Shown: positions 13,637 to 55,665, counted from the first letter of the stretch. The stretch: DNA of 64,000 nucleotides from Scylla paramamosain (GCF_035594125.1 NC_087181.1:301001-365000); one strand, 5' to 3'. Translations and numbers: made by a program. The notes: generated from the letters alone by a model not told the origin.

Positions 13637-13707
<71 letters not shown>
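13424..13707 (+). mobile_element. Second 3' fragment of LINE family 3 ending in (TTA)n
   Basis: Repeats the last part of the preceding element (residues about RHMLPPGTPRP to IPTMV), then jumps to a shortened 3' UTR and the same AATAATAAACCG end. The terminal TTA repeat has grown to about 70 bp (13638-13707). It follows the first copy after a short CA stretch, so it is a tandem or nested partial copy. Confidence 0.85.
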
Positions 13708-13920
13708 TACACACACGTGACGGACACCGTCATGACCCCCTCCATTAGCGCCATAGATAACGGCGCCAGTCTCCGTAAACAAGGAGCAACACACGCTATA
13801 TTGCTAGCTCACTCGTGTGCTCATAATATATTCATGCGTACTCACATGGGGCTACCTCATACACATACCATGTTCATGTGCTAACCTATAGGGCTGCTAC
13901 TTATACACGTTTGTAACAAT

Positions 13921-13926
<6 letters not shown>

Positions 13927-13967
<41 letters not shown>
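13927..13967. repeat. (GT)n microsatellite
   Basis: About 40 bp of pure GT repeat. Confidence 0.96.
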
Positions 13968-13968
<1 letters not shown>

Positions 13969-14065
13969 GAACAGGTTCCGAGTTATAGATGAGGTAAGCA
14001 GGGATACACCAGATTTCCTTTTTCATTTATTGCAACGTTAAACCTTCACAGAAGGCATCATTAGG

Positions 14066-14068
<3 letters not shown>

Positions 14069-14109
<41 letters not shown>
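14069..14109. repeat. Poly(A) tract
   Basis: About 41 consecutive A. It may be the tail of an old retroposed copy, but no recognisable body precedes it. Confidence 0.9.
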
Positions 14110-14111
<2 letters not shown>

Positions 14112-14735
14112 AAAATAAGTAGAAAGACGAAAATCACAAAATATCACATCACAATGGGGACAAGATTGAAAAACAAAACGGTAACCAAAAGCGGACTGGC
14201 AGGCAAGCAAACATAAAAAAAAAAAAAACGACAAAATAACCTATCGGCTTATACATGACAAAAAAAAAATAAATAAATAAAATAAATAAATAAATAAATA
14301 ATAAAATAAAATAAAATATAGCAAAATAAAGATATGAAGCTATGGACAAACTTTGTGTGTTCTCGCGTGCGGTGTGGTGAGGGCTGACAGAGTGGTGGAA
14401 TGAGAACTAGATTAGTTTCGAACCCGGAACTCAAAAGCTCCGAGCAGAATTTATGAGATGTAATTGTGATGAAGACCGTTGGTTATTTAATTAGTGTCTG
14501 TATGTGCGTCAGCTTTATGTAATATAGCCTATATTCTAAGTGCCAAACAGAAGAAAGTGCGTTGTCGTTGCCGCATTCGTTTTTTTTTTTTTTTTTTTTT
14601 CTTTTTTTTTTTAATAACAGAATCCACCGGGTAATCTACGTATATAATTAGATAAATGAATGTTTAAATTTTATATTGATCTGAACGGAATGATATTACG
14701 AGAGATGTTTTCTCACCTGTGGATAAAAAGGTAAT

Positions 14736-14808
14736 TGCCCAGACCCGGGATCGAACCGGGGACCTTTAGATCTTCAGTCTAACGCTCTCCCAACTGAGCT
14801 ATCTAGGC
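14736..14808 (-). tRNA. tRNA-Phe-GAA: tRNA-Phe (GAA)
   Basis: Reverse complement is identical to the gene at 7044-7116, including the extra G before the acceptor. It marks the right edge of the tRNA island. Confidence 0.96.
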
Positions 14809-15470
14809 CCTTGAAAGGGAGATTTGTCAACCTTATAAATCAATTTGGTCGATATGTAAATTGTGATTGCACTTGTGAATGTGTATACGATTTCCAAAGT
14901 CTCATCACATTTCACCCTATGTTTCTGACGTCCCGTGGCGTGTTCCTGCTTGTGTGTGTGTTAGATGAGGAAAGAAATGTCTGGCGATATAAGTATAAGC
15001 AGACAGGTTGCCATTCATTATTCCTAAAATGATAAAGGACAGATTAGATTTGACTGTGAAGAGAGAGGATGATGATAACAGGATAATGGACGGATCGTTG
15101 TAGACTTGTAGGTGGACCAAAGACACAGGATGATGTTCGTCAAGAAGAACCTTGTAAGTTCAGTTGTAATACGAATACATCATCATTGTCATTATCATCA
15201 TCAGTAATAAACGCTGGCCCATGAAAACGTTATATCTTGCGCTTACTTCCCAAAGAGCATTGCTACCATCTTTGTTACTCAATGGGCGCCAAGGTTCAGT
15301 GTACTTTATAGAAGCAGTACTGTTCCTCAATCCTGTGCTCTTTCAACAACTTTAATGGTAATTTTTATTCAGGTTTTGTTGAATTTTTAAGTGGTCTTTT
15401 ACTTTTAACATGATAACGAGTGTTTGCGCTGAGATGGTGTAGAAACATAATAACCTCACTATAATATGAT
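14809..15470. other. Spacer right of the tRNA island
   Basis: No gene or RNA recognised in about 660 bp. Confidence 0.5.
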
Positions 15471-15477
15471 AAAGTTT

Positions 15478-15800
15478 CAGATATAGACGGAATAGCCGGG
15501 GAACTTTATAAAAAATATGAAGACCTAGTTGTACAATGGATGTTATTGATATATGACCTGGTGTGGAGGCAGAGAGAAGTACTAGAATATAAGAATTAAA
15601 ATAAGAAAATAAGGGAAGCTGCAAGAAGCTTCCTTTTGTAAGTGGCGAAATGGATAAAATCAAATACACCTAATTAATCGGGCCACAGTGAAATGAAGAG
15701 TGAAAAGTGTAGGTCTGAATGGGTGTAACTGAGTATCATAGTAGGAAAGGAAGGCTACATGCAAGGTGGAAAGATTAGGTAAAGGAGCACCATGTTATGA
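15478..15800 (+). pseudogene. Decayed LINE RT fragment (N-terminal side of RT)
   Basis: Near 15490-15580 the plus strand translates to IAGELYKKYEDLVVQWMLLI followed by YDLVWRQREVLE. This resembles the segment just before the first RT motif in many arthropod LINEs. Stops and frame loss follow. A piece near 15605-15640 (GGGAAGCTGCAAGAAGC) resembles dispersed repeat A (see 38225), so two repeats may be mixed here. Confidence 0.55.
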
Positions 15801-15997
15801 AAGAGCTTATAGTAGTATGTAGAGCAGGAGGGCTTGAATAAATAAAAGGGTGTTTGGCTTGGGAAGTGGTGGCTCTTCTGCTGTGATCTGCTTCAGGTAC
15901 ACTTGTAGAGGCTGTGAAACGTTAGAGATACACAGAGAAGAGTAAATTTGTAATGTGAAGTACAGGATCTAAAACCATGTTAAACAAAAAAAAAGCT

Positions 15998-16003
15998 TTA
16001 TTG
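15998..16003 (-). promoter_or_regulatory. Candidate poly(A) signal of the PAXBP1-like gene
   Basis: AATAAA on the minus strand, about 685 bp past the stop codon at 16686. It is followed within 10 bp by a run of T on the minus strand. It sets a likely 3' UTR of 0.7 kb that includes the (CT)n tract at 16150-16196. Confidence 0.6.
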
Positions 16004-16146
16004 ATTTGTACATACAGAATTCAGTCTTATAAAAACTTTACAAAAATTTGTAAGAGCAGCTACCTTTTCATTGTATAGGATAGGTCTTGGATGTATCTTT
16101 GACCTTTGTTAAAATTTAACTGCTCTTCAGAAACAGTAAAATGGTG

Positions 16147-16149
<3 letters not shown>

Positions 16150-16196
<47 letters not shown>
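16150..16196. repeat. (CT)n microsatellite
   Basis: About 46 bp of CT repeat, probably inside the 3' UTR of the minus-strand gene (GA repeat in the transcript). Confidence 0.95.
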
Positions 16197-16197
<1 letters not shown>

Positions 16198-16685
16198 ACC
16201 AATGTTAAGGCTTGATAACATATTTACCTTCACATTTTTTTACCAAAGAACACCTCATAACTTGCTTCATAACAACACTTTCCATACTCAATGCATGTTT
16301 TACAAGTCTGAAACTCAAAATTCCTCACTGAACAGTTACACCACAATTTGGCTACTAACTCCTTTCAGATGTTACAATTCTATTTATGGAGAGAATTTAT
16401 GTACAAAAAATATTTACAAATATGGTGTGGCTTCATTATGGACAACAACCAACCTCCCTCAGAGGAAGTGGCAACTCAAAGCCATGCCATGAGAATCAAC
16501 CCAATTTGCTGTTCTATGCATTTACCTTGTCAGTGTGAGTATTTACTAGATTCAAGCACTGAACACAAATTTAAAAATTCATGATCAAGTACTTATAAGT
16601 TAGGTAGCCATTAAGATTTTATTATCTTTTCTGACTTTCCAAAATAGATCCTCAACCAAATCATATTAAAAATCACTAACTATGT

Positions 16686-32491
<15,806 letters not shown>

Positions 32492-33269
32492 GGTGTGCGG
32501 CGCTTCCCTGCTCGGCCTCACCAATGGTCGGACTTTCGGCGCCGCGCTGCTCGGTTCCTCGGCTCAGCGGGACACCTCTCTCCTTGTAACGGCTCGCTCT
32601 TTATACTATTTGTTGTGTGGTTAGTAATGTCTTGTATGCGATATTGTGCAATATTTTTCTTTTTATTTGTGTATTGTGATCCTGTTTTTTTCTGTACTTC
32701 CGTCGGTGTTTTACTTCTTCCTCTGACCTGCAAAAGCTCACCTATCTTCTTGCTCGCCCCATACTTTGCTCTACTGAGTTTTGTTCCCTACATCACCTAC
32801 TTCCTTTTTTTTTCTACAGAGAATTAGTATAACACAGTAATATGAATGAGCGAGATTGAAACGTTTACAAAAAAAAAAAAAAACGAAATAAAACGCATAC
32901 GTAGAAAATACACACAACATAATTTTTCATATATACTGCTATTCTCACACTGAACTTAATGAAAAAAATTGATAATTTAGCAGCTTCACACACACATACA
33001 CACCACACACACACAAAATACAGTGTAAGCCGAAATTAATATGGTGACGAACTTAAACTCCTACAAATAAACAAGACTGGAGGTGTAGCCTATAGGTGAT
33101 CGAGTAGAGTAGAGGAGAAGCATCACAGAGAGGAAAGAAGTAAAGGCCTTTAGGTTTGCGAGTCTTGGAGGGAGTGATGTGAGGAAGCAGGACGGTATTA
33201 ACTTGGTGATGACTAGGTGGTGACTGTCAAGAACTGATTAGGTAGTGAGACAGTAACACCACAACCAAC
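32492..33269. promoter_or_regulatory. Shared head-to-head promoter region of PAXBP1-like and GPATCH1
   Basis: The two start codons are 778 bp apart and point away from each other, with no other gene between. The PAXBP1-like side (32492-32600) is GC-rich with several CpG. A TATAAAG on the minus strand at 32599-32605 could be its TATA box. The GPATCH1 side is purine-rich without a TATA box that I can see. Transcription starts cannot be fixed from sequence alone. Confidence 0.65.
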
Positions 33270-47822
<14,553 letters not shown>

Positions 47823-47866
47823 ATTAAATTTGTTGGGGTCCTTTTTGAGTACCTGCTTTGTGAAGA

Positions 47867-48010
47867 CACGGTGGCCTGGTGGTTGAAGGGGGTCTGCACA
47901 CTTGTCTCAGCCCAGAGGATGTGGGTTTGAATCCTGGACTGGACAAAGACAGTATAGAACTTACCTGTGAATCTGCATGCCACATGCTAAGCCACCCTAT
48001 GCCAGTGTGG
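47867..48010 (+). repeat. tRNA-derived SINE candidate in the GPATCH1 3' flank
   Basis: An A-box-like TGGCCTGGTGG (about 47871) and a B-box-like GGGTTTGAATCC (about 47927) are spaced as in a tRNA. The sequence between does not fold as a complete tRNA. The body continues with ATGCTAAGCCACCCTATGCC and CAGTGTGGTGTGG; a related GTGCTAAGCCACACCAGACC occurs at 48134. It lies 45 bp after the stop codon, so it may be part of the GPATCH1 3' UTR. Confidence 0.55.
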
Positions 48011-48696
48011 TGTGGTATCAGGCTAAACCCCCTTACCTTTCTGGGAGTGTTTGCTCTGTGGTAGACTCATATAGGCTGATGGTGAGGATCTGACAAGATT
48101 AAGGTGCTGCCTCTGCATTCCTCTTTGATGCTGCAGGTCCTGTGCTAAGCCACACCAGACCAGTGTGGAGTGAGTTCTTAGAGAATGGGAGACATCAGTT
48201 ATGAAAGAAATAAGCCGCATGGGTCAGTCAAAATGTACTGCAGGCCATTATTGAGACATTCATCCATCACTGTCAGCACACATCATCGGCATCCACAGTT
48301 TTCTATACATATAAACACATCAATTGTCCAGTATTACTCATTTCACCCAAAATTTTAACAATTTAATTTATGCTTCATTTTCACTTTATATTTATTCAGT
48401 GTGTAGAGATGCATATTAGATAAAGTTCATATCTTAAAGGCAGACTGTTCTTCAGGAAATTTATATGGGAAATACTTCAGGGAAAAGTGAGGAGGGAAAC
48501 TGGGTATTGTGATTATGAGGTGTTATTCAGCCTGTGTCCACATGGCGGAGAGCAGGAACATGCATTGACGTGTGACTTGCAGCCTGCCATGTGTGTATGG
48601 GTTGCTATCATGCCCTCCTGGATGTATGGCATGTGTGTTAGTATGTGTATACCGGGGGATATACTGTGAGAGTTACTGACTTAACAGTTCAGCCAT

Positions 48697-48700
<4 letters not shown>

Positions 48701-48782
<82 letters not shown>
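48701..48782. repeat. (GT)n microsatellite
   Basis: About 80 bp of pure GT repeat downstream of GPATCH1. Confidence 0.97.
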
Positions 48783-48785
<3 letters not shown>

Positions 48786-51000
48786 AAGAGTGCATACAAG
48801 TGTTTGTTATGACAGACAGATGTTCCACACCACATCCTGAGAGACAAACTATCAAAGATATGGAAAAATGGGCAAGCATGAAAAGGCCAAGGGCATTGAA
48901 TGGTTGTCTAAGTATGTCCAGACACCAAGACCACTGTTAGGTGGACAGAAATAAATAACAGGTTTTAAGAAATGTTTGTTTTCCTTAGAGAATGCTACAC
49001 TTCACCAGGTTGTTGTGTGTTGACAGGTGACCTCATTATAATCTGTAATGCTGCAACACCCTCACCCACACACACTACATAGGGAATATTGGTTGATTAA
49101 GATACAGAAGCATGTTTACAAAATCAGTTTCAAAATATTTTACTAAGGTACATATAAAAAGAAGTAAATTGTGCATGATGTGAGCAAGGATGAGTGTGAC
49201 ACAAGTTGGATGTATCATATAGTGAGTGATATGATGCACAGCACAGGCAAGGTTGGCCAGACTCCACTTTGGCCATGAAGGTTGTTGCAGCTTACCTGTT
49301 GAAGTATTGTGTAACTTGAGTGTCCTAGTGCACCACACCCATACCCTCCATGCCACTACTGGGCCACACAAGGCTGCCTCCTCTCCTCCATTCCAGCACC
49401 TCCATCATCATCATTTTCTTCATAATTCCTCCAGACCCATCATTGACAGTATGCTCTTTCCGTGACCATCTACCAAGACACTTCTCCGACTTTGGATAAT
49501 CTTTGTGGCTCACTCTTTGGGGACTGGCAGCTTTAATGGACCTTTTCCTTTTATTCTCAGCCTTTTTGTAGTCCTAAGCCAGAGCCTTTCTTGCATACCT
49601 TTTGTATATCTTTGCCATGCAACATCACATATTTGCAACAACCTGAATGCATGCCATGAATCAGATTTTGACATCGAGTCTAGTCATGTGAAAGGAGCAG
49701 CCCAGAATTGAGGCCGTGACATTGGAGATAAGAGATAAGAGACTAAGAGAACACTTGAAGAATAGAAAAGAGAAGATTAAGAGAAAACTTAGAGTGAAAT
49801 ATAAGAGATAAAAAGAATGCTTATAGAAACGAAAGGATATGAATGTAAGAATCATGTATTTGAATTGTGAATAACAGGAAATGGAGGGGAATGGACCATA
49901 AACAGGAGCGAATGAAGATATAATTATATAGTGGCTAGCTTCCTGAGGGAGTTTCAATGAATAGCCATGCACATACATTAATTTGTTATGAATCACGCAG
50001 CACAATATAACAGCTAAGTTCTAGATTAGACTCCAAGCTCACGAAATATTACCACCAATAGTGAGAAGGATAACAAATACATTTCACAGATGGGCATCAC
50101 TTGGCAAACGCAGACATGCAAATAGAATGGCAGGAAGTGAGGTAATGAATGAGGGTGCGAACAGTGTTGTGGATATAGTGGATACAGAGGTCGACTTCCA
50201 GTGACGTGAGGGGATAGCGTGCCTGAAGCATGTGAAATGGTGAAATAATGAGAGAATCAGAAAATATAAACAGGAAATGTGAGGAGGAATAACCAACATA
50301 GCTGTTGCTCATGGAGTTCTTATAGGAAAGGGCGTCAGATAGATATATATAAATACATTTTTCTAGTGAGACTGATACATTGGTATCTTCATGGAAGCAA
50401 TTGTGTTAGGGGAAGGCAGTCTTTGTAGACACTTCTAGTAATTTTCATAAATTTGGCACCGATTACTTTAGCACTGTTGTTGAGTAGATGATGATGTGGT
50501 GAAGTCAATCGCAAGATGATAAATATGTGAAAACTCTCGATCATCAAAATACGTGAAACTAGACCAAGTAAAAGATCATATCAGTGATTACAAGCTAGCT
50601 TTCCCTCCCTGCATCGAGGGGCGAGATGCCATGAAAGGGTTGAGGTGTAGCTCGCGGTCTCTGCATCAAATGAATACCCTAGCATCATGAAGCATATTTT
50701 ATAAAGCTGATCATATTCATAAATCAGAGCATAATCTAAATAATAAGACTGACAGTGAGTTATGTTGACGTGTATGGCGTGCTATCTGACATGCGCACCA
50801 GGCAGGAGTGGTGTGTCGGTTCACGCTTTCCAATGTCATGACGCAAGTGGCACAGGCGACCTTCACTCCACTCCCTGCCCTCCCTACTGCAACAGTGCCT
50901 TCACAAGAGGAACAATTAAGGCAACAGGCTGTAATACAGACCCAGCAGTGTATTGTTTAGCTTCACTACAGGAACGTTGTGCATTTTCGCATTGATATTG
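48783..51000. other. Spacer without recognised genes
   Basis: About 2.2 kb. A candidate AATAAA at 48950-48955 could end the GPATCH1 transcript, although it would make a 1.1-kb 3' UTR. 49720-49830 is purine-rich with repeated GAGATAAGAG words. I see no coding gene. Confidence 0.45.
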
Positions 51001-51010
51001 CGTCTGTTTA

Positions 51011-51066
51011 ATCTAGAGGAAGACCTAGGATAAGGTGGAAAGATTGTATTAAAGAAGACATAAGAG
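51011..51066 (+). pseudogene. Tiny LINE RT C-terminal remnant (family 5)
   Basis: Reads SRGRPRIRWKDCIKEDIRD, the short basic motif near the C-terminus of many invertebrate LINE proteins, and then runs into a poly(A) tract (51070-51093). Probably a 5'-truncated, A-tailed insertion. Confidence 0.5.
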
Positions 51067-51987
51067 ACAAAAAAAAAAAAAAAAAAAAAAAAAGCGAAAG
51101 AATGACTCACCATGGAAACAACTGAAAAAAAAAAAAAAGTTTATTAAAAGCAGTGACCCAGAACAGAGAAGTGTTTCATCTTGCAGTCAATGAAGAAGTG
51201 AATGAATGATAAGAGCTTTATCTTCAGGGATGCGCCGCCGTTTAGTAAAATGTTGGTGTTGAATGTATAAGTACTTTATGTTAATTGTCATTACCCAGAC
51301 ATAAGAGCCAAAAGGAACTTGACTTTTATCGTCACATCACGAAAGGTACTGTCTGTGCGAAGCTGAGAACATTTGAAGAATCTCTCAGTGAGGGTACAAG
51401 CTAACAAAGACAACACGCGAATATTGAAAGAAAACAACATAAGGAAACAGATAGAGAAAAATCAGATGATCAAAGTAGCGTAATAACTGTAAAGCAGAAA
51501 TTAACAAATTGCATGAACTGAAGTGAAATAAAGAAGGCACTAAAAAGGAATAAGTAGGGACAAACAAGATGGAGGTAATCACACGTCTTATCCTGACAAA
51601 GTAGATTAATTACACACCACACAAACATACAACACTTTTAGATTCTTGCATTCTTGTTTTGTACCGAGACCTTGAGAAAGCACCACGCGAGTAGATATTG
51701 ATTCTAAGATTAGAGGCAACAAAGACTTGAATAGAAAACTGTGAGCTGACAAGTTCATTGCTTTTAGGATACAAGGTGGTTACAAAAGTGAGGATATAAT
51801 ATGACCGATACAGCACTTGATCCAAATTAACCAAGCGAGGAAGCAGAGGAATCCAAGAGCAACTATTTAACAAGTGACAACGTATACAGGATGAACTAAA
51901 CCGTTACGAATGGTTTGTACAGATCACCAAATTCTTCTGGTTTGTAGTATTTCCTCACGTGACAAAAAGACGCAATGGTCACACTTT

Positions 51988-52079
51988 GGTACAGTCACGC
52001 TGCTCTACGCATTCCTGCTTCTTGCAGACACGTGGCTGATTTTTATTTATTTTTGTTTATTTCTTACGCACACAGCTTC
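51988..52079 (+). repeat. Left copy of a direct repeat around a LINE remnant
   Basis: ACAGTCACGCTGCTCTACGC, then TGCTTCTTGCAGACA, GTTTATTTCTTACGCACACAGCTT. It matches the copy at 52400-52490 with about one change in six. Confidence 0.78.
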
Positions 52080-52330
52080 AATAAGGAAGTTGGGATGGTA
52101 CGGCCATATCCTGGGGAGAAAAGAGGACCACGTTGGAAGGAAAACAATGTAAAATGGAAGCACATGGGAGGAGAAAGAGAGGAAGACCGAAAAAGAGGTG
52201 GATAGATTGCGTGAAGGAGGATGCAAGACAGAAAAGGATAGACGAAACAGATGCAGGAGAACCACATGGAAAAGGCTCATTTGAAACAAGAACCCCTTAA
52301 AGGAACGAAACACAAGTTAGGGGAAGAAGA
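52075..52330 (+). pseudogene. Decayed LINE RT C-terminus (family 5)
   Basis: Frame 1 reads RKLGWYGHILGRKEDHVGRK. After a shift the same locus reads a GRPKKRWIDCVKEDA-like stretch (52180-52230). This is the common WYGHVLR ... GRPRKRW end of arthropod LINE proteins. Stops and shifts show that it is dead. Confidence 0.7.
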
Positions 52331-52397
52331 CACACACACACCTTCATTTAACAAACATCCTCCTGAGGTATTTGGTGCTGGAACCGATTTGTCAGCT

Positions 52398-52489
52398 TGG
52401 ACAGTCACGCTACTCTACACATTGCTGGTTTTTACAGACATCTTTTTTTTTTTTGTACCTTTTTAGTTTATTTCCTACACACGCAACTT
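52398..52489 (+). repeat. Right copy of the direct repeat
   Basis: GGACAGTCACGCTACTCTAC, TGGTTTTTACAGACA, a T12 run and AGTTTATTTCCTACACACGC. Together with the copy at 51988 it flanks the family 5 remnant. Confidence 0.78.
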
Positions 52490-53089
52490 GATTTGACATA
52501 TCTCTGGTGCCACCTTTGTTGTGTGTAGGTCGGTCGAGTTAGATTTAAGTTCGCTTGTGTCAGGATAAGTTAGAATAGGAGGTAAAAGATAGATATATTT
52601 TTATGTTTTAACTAAAGCCTGTAAGAGTGTGTATTCCGTAGCTATTCTTTGTAATCAGAGAATAAGATAATGTGTAAAGGCAATTTGGTCTCAGAGGTAA
52701 AACTTAGACTTTTTTTTATATATATACTTAATTAAATTCCATACTTACTTCATTAAAATGTTCATCCTTTGTCAACATTTAGAGCAGTGTAAGGATTTGT
52801 TTGCATGGACACGTTAAAGATATGAGAGGGAATAGGAGATTGATTGTGTTTTCCCTAAGCTACATAACTATTTAAATACCTGTTGTATAACCATAACTAT
52901 ATACAAAAACTTGCGTATAATCATAGGAAAAAAATATTTAGCAGTGAAAGAATTACTGATTAAGCTGGACATATGAGTGTCTTCTGTGAGTGTTCTTGGT
53001 TATGAGAGAATGTTCCGTAATTTGAAACAGTTTGGTCTCATAAGGATTAGTATTTTCAAAGGCCACACAAATAATTAGTCTCCTCATAA

Positions 53090-54076
53090 ATGTTTCATCC
53101 GCTGATGGTGTAGAATGGGTGTTTAATTATCACCGGAAAGTTTAAAACATCCCACCAATTTCCACTACATCCAGTTAAAAGTTGCCGAGATGAGGTGGGG
53201 AAAAATTTCACAGTAAGGCTCAGAAAATAAGAAAGTGATTTAGTTTTATTACGTTGACAGCTTCCGATTAAGAGAGAAATGGATAGGAAATGCCTCAAAC
53301 TTTCCTTCTGGGTTACGGTTCAAAATATGCTGAAATACGTCTGTCATGATATTTTAGAGGTCGAGAAGAGGCGGAAAGTAAAATACAGAAAATAACGAAC
53401 AGGATTATTAATTTACGTTAACAGCTTGTAATTGGAATAAGAATGCAAAGAAAATATCTTAAATTTTCTTTTCAAGTTGTGTTATGATTAAAAGTTTGCT
53501 GAAATACGACTATGTAATGTTATTTTAAAGATCCAGATAAGGCGAGGAAAGTTTAAGAGAAAGGCGGAGAAAATAACAATAGATTGAATTTTATAACGTT
53601 AACAGCTTGCAATTAAGAGAAAAATGGATAGGAAATGTCTTAAACATTCTTTTTAGGTTGTTTTAACATAAAAAAAATAATAAAATGGCTTAAATACGAC
53701 TGAATAATGTTAATTTAAAGGTTCAAGATAAGACGGAGGAATTAACAAATAAGCTTATTTTTTATTACGCTAACAGCCTGCCATTAGAAGAAAAAATGTA
53801 TATGAAATATCTTAAGTTTTCTTTTTTAGTTATGTCAAGATTAAAAAGTATACTGAAATACGACTGTGTACTATTATTTTAGAGGTCGAAATAAGGCGGG
53901 GAGTAAGAAACAAATAATAACAAATATGTTTAATTTTATTGCATTAACAGCTTCCGATTTAGAGAATAAAGTAGAGGAAATGCCTGAAGCTTTCTTTTCT
54001 TGGCTATATTACGTTGAAAATGTACTTAAATATAACCGTATAGTGTTAATTTGGAGGGATATGGGCGGCAATCCTA
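53090..54076. repeat. Five-unit diverged tandem array, period about 164-181 bp
   Basis: The anchor ACGTTAACAGCTT and its variants occur at 53251, 53415, 53596, 53767 and 53941. Each is followed by a GATTAAGAGAxAAATGxATAGGAAAT-like segment, then TTTTCTTTTTAGTT-like, then a TGAAATACGACTGT-like segment and AGATAAGGCGG. Spacing is regular (164, 181, 171, 174 bp), and the units share order but are well diverged. Confidence 0.88.
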
Positions 54077-54589
54077 TTTTATTTTAGTCCCTCTTCAAAA
54101 GTTAAGGAGAATGGTTTTCATACAGCATTTTCTTTGTACCAAATACATTACAGCAAATTTCACTAAGAACACACTTCGATACGGCCTGCCACCTATCTAA
54201 TTAACTGAAGGGCATAAAAATCTAACGCCTTGCTGAAGGAGTTGACTTAAAATTCTATACAACGCATAAAAATCGCGAAAATAAAGACGGGTCTGTTGGG
54301 CGGCTGGGTGACCTGCAGTATTTACACCGTGTATTGTTACGCTTTTCCTCATCCATGGCTCGTAACAGGCGTGAATTATGACACAGCGACGTGATAAAGT
54401 TAAAATAAGCGACATGTGTGCTGAGTTAAAGGGCCGAGAGGTGGAAGGCTGATAAAGAGAGTAAGGAAGGGAAGAATCTGTGTTAACCGGAGACTTTTTG
54501 TGTTTTAGCTTTTAATATTAGTAATTTAGAGGGAATTATGTTGATAAAGTTATAATGGCTATTGTATTTCATGATTTAATGGGTAAGTA

Positions 54590-54800
54590 GGGAAAATATG
54601 AGTGTTTTAAATATGGAGAGGATGAGAGAAATTAGATATTTAGGTATATTTTTCAAATTAAGACTGTCAGCGTGGATGAAATATAATAAAACATCATTAA
54701 TAAGTAAAAAAAACAACGCAAGACGACTAAAATTTGAGGGATAAAAGGAAAAATATGGGTGTTTTAGGAGAGAAGGTGGGAGGGACTAGATAGCAATTTT
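54590..54800. repeat. Two-unit repeat, about 156 bp apart
   Basis: AAATATGAGTGTTTTAAATA with GAGAAATTAGATA (54594) recurs as AAATATGGGTGTTTTAGGAG with GGGACTAGATAG (54750). Confidence 0.55.
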
Positions 54801-54859
54801 TCCTCGATTAAAGATTACAAGACAAATACCATACAGCATAACGTTAATAGAGAGTTAAA

Positions 54860-55665
54860 GTGCGTGGCTGGTGACCTGTTAATGGGCGTTTTAAGGGAGG
54901 CAGTGAGTGTGGGGGCGTGCGGCACTAGTTGTTGGCGCGGAGGAGTCCATTGGGTCAGTGTGTGGTGCGGCCCTGAGGTGTCCGTGGCGCGTCTTGTTGT
55001 GAGAGTTGGAAATACGTCATTTTTACCCTCTGTAGCGCCTCTCCCTTGGTGTGAGTGGAGTGAGCGTGGCTACAATGTTGTGGAGCAGAGTGCTGGTGCC
55101 GCCATAACACTTCCGGTGCAGCAGGACTCGGCAGGTGAGAGCGATTTGCACTCTCACTCCAACTCTCCCTCTCACTCTCTCCACTCGCCTTATTTTACCC
55201 GCGCCGTCAGGAGTGAGAGCACGGGGGAGTGTGAGAGTGTTGCCAGGGCGCGGGGAGAGTGCGTGGCGTGGCTGGGGCGTGTGAGAGTCATGGTAGAGGC
55301 TGGGAGAGTGAAAAGTTTAAAAGGAGTGAGAGGCGAAGACGGCCATTGTACAAAGCTCAACTAAATGTACTAAAAATCCGTCTGCCGCCTTTTTTGCCCC
55401 TTCTCTGTGGGCGTGTGGCGGTGTGCGGGCGCGCGGGCGTGGCTGTGGTGAGTGTGGTGTGGTGCAGTGCGGTGGCTGTGGTGAATGTGGCGGGGGGAGT
55501 TAAAAAGAGGCATAAAGATGAAGTGTGGTGTGGTTGAGGAGTGGCGGGACAGAGGGCGCCGCGGTGCCTCAGACCTGCCAGGAAAATGGAGTCATTGACC
55601 ACTCTCGGCGCCCCGTCCCTCCTGGCGGCAATAAATGGGCGAATTGGGCGCCTTTTTATCCATAC
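54860..55665. promoter_or_regulatory. CpG-rich, G/T-skewed region, possible promoter
   Basis: This 0.8-kb stretch is much richer in CpG and GC than its surroundings, with runs such as GCGGGCGCGCGGGCGTGGC (about 55416) and a GGCAG-GTGAGAG (55129) that would suit a 5' splice site. It could be the start of a gene lying beyond the window or an unrecognised one. The 166-codon open frame at 54864-55364 has no recognisable domain. Confidence 0.3.

Noticed and set aside
14370..14460. Possible extra tRNA (TTTCGAACCCGG near 14420)
   Set aside because: The B-box-like motif stands alone. I could not find a matching acceptor stem, anticodon arm or A box.
15352..15669. A 105-codon minus-strand frame
   Set aside because: It is antisense to the LINE RT remnant that reads better on the plus strand.
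53090..54076. CRISPR-like array
   Set aside because: Units are ~170 bp and diverged throughout, with no short identical repeats and unique spacers, in a eukaryotic genome.
54864..55364. A 166-codon plus-strand frame in the CpG-rich region
   Set aside because: No recognised domain. GC- and G-rich DNA has few stops, so a frame of this length is expected by chance.
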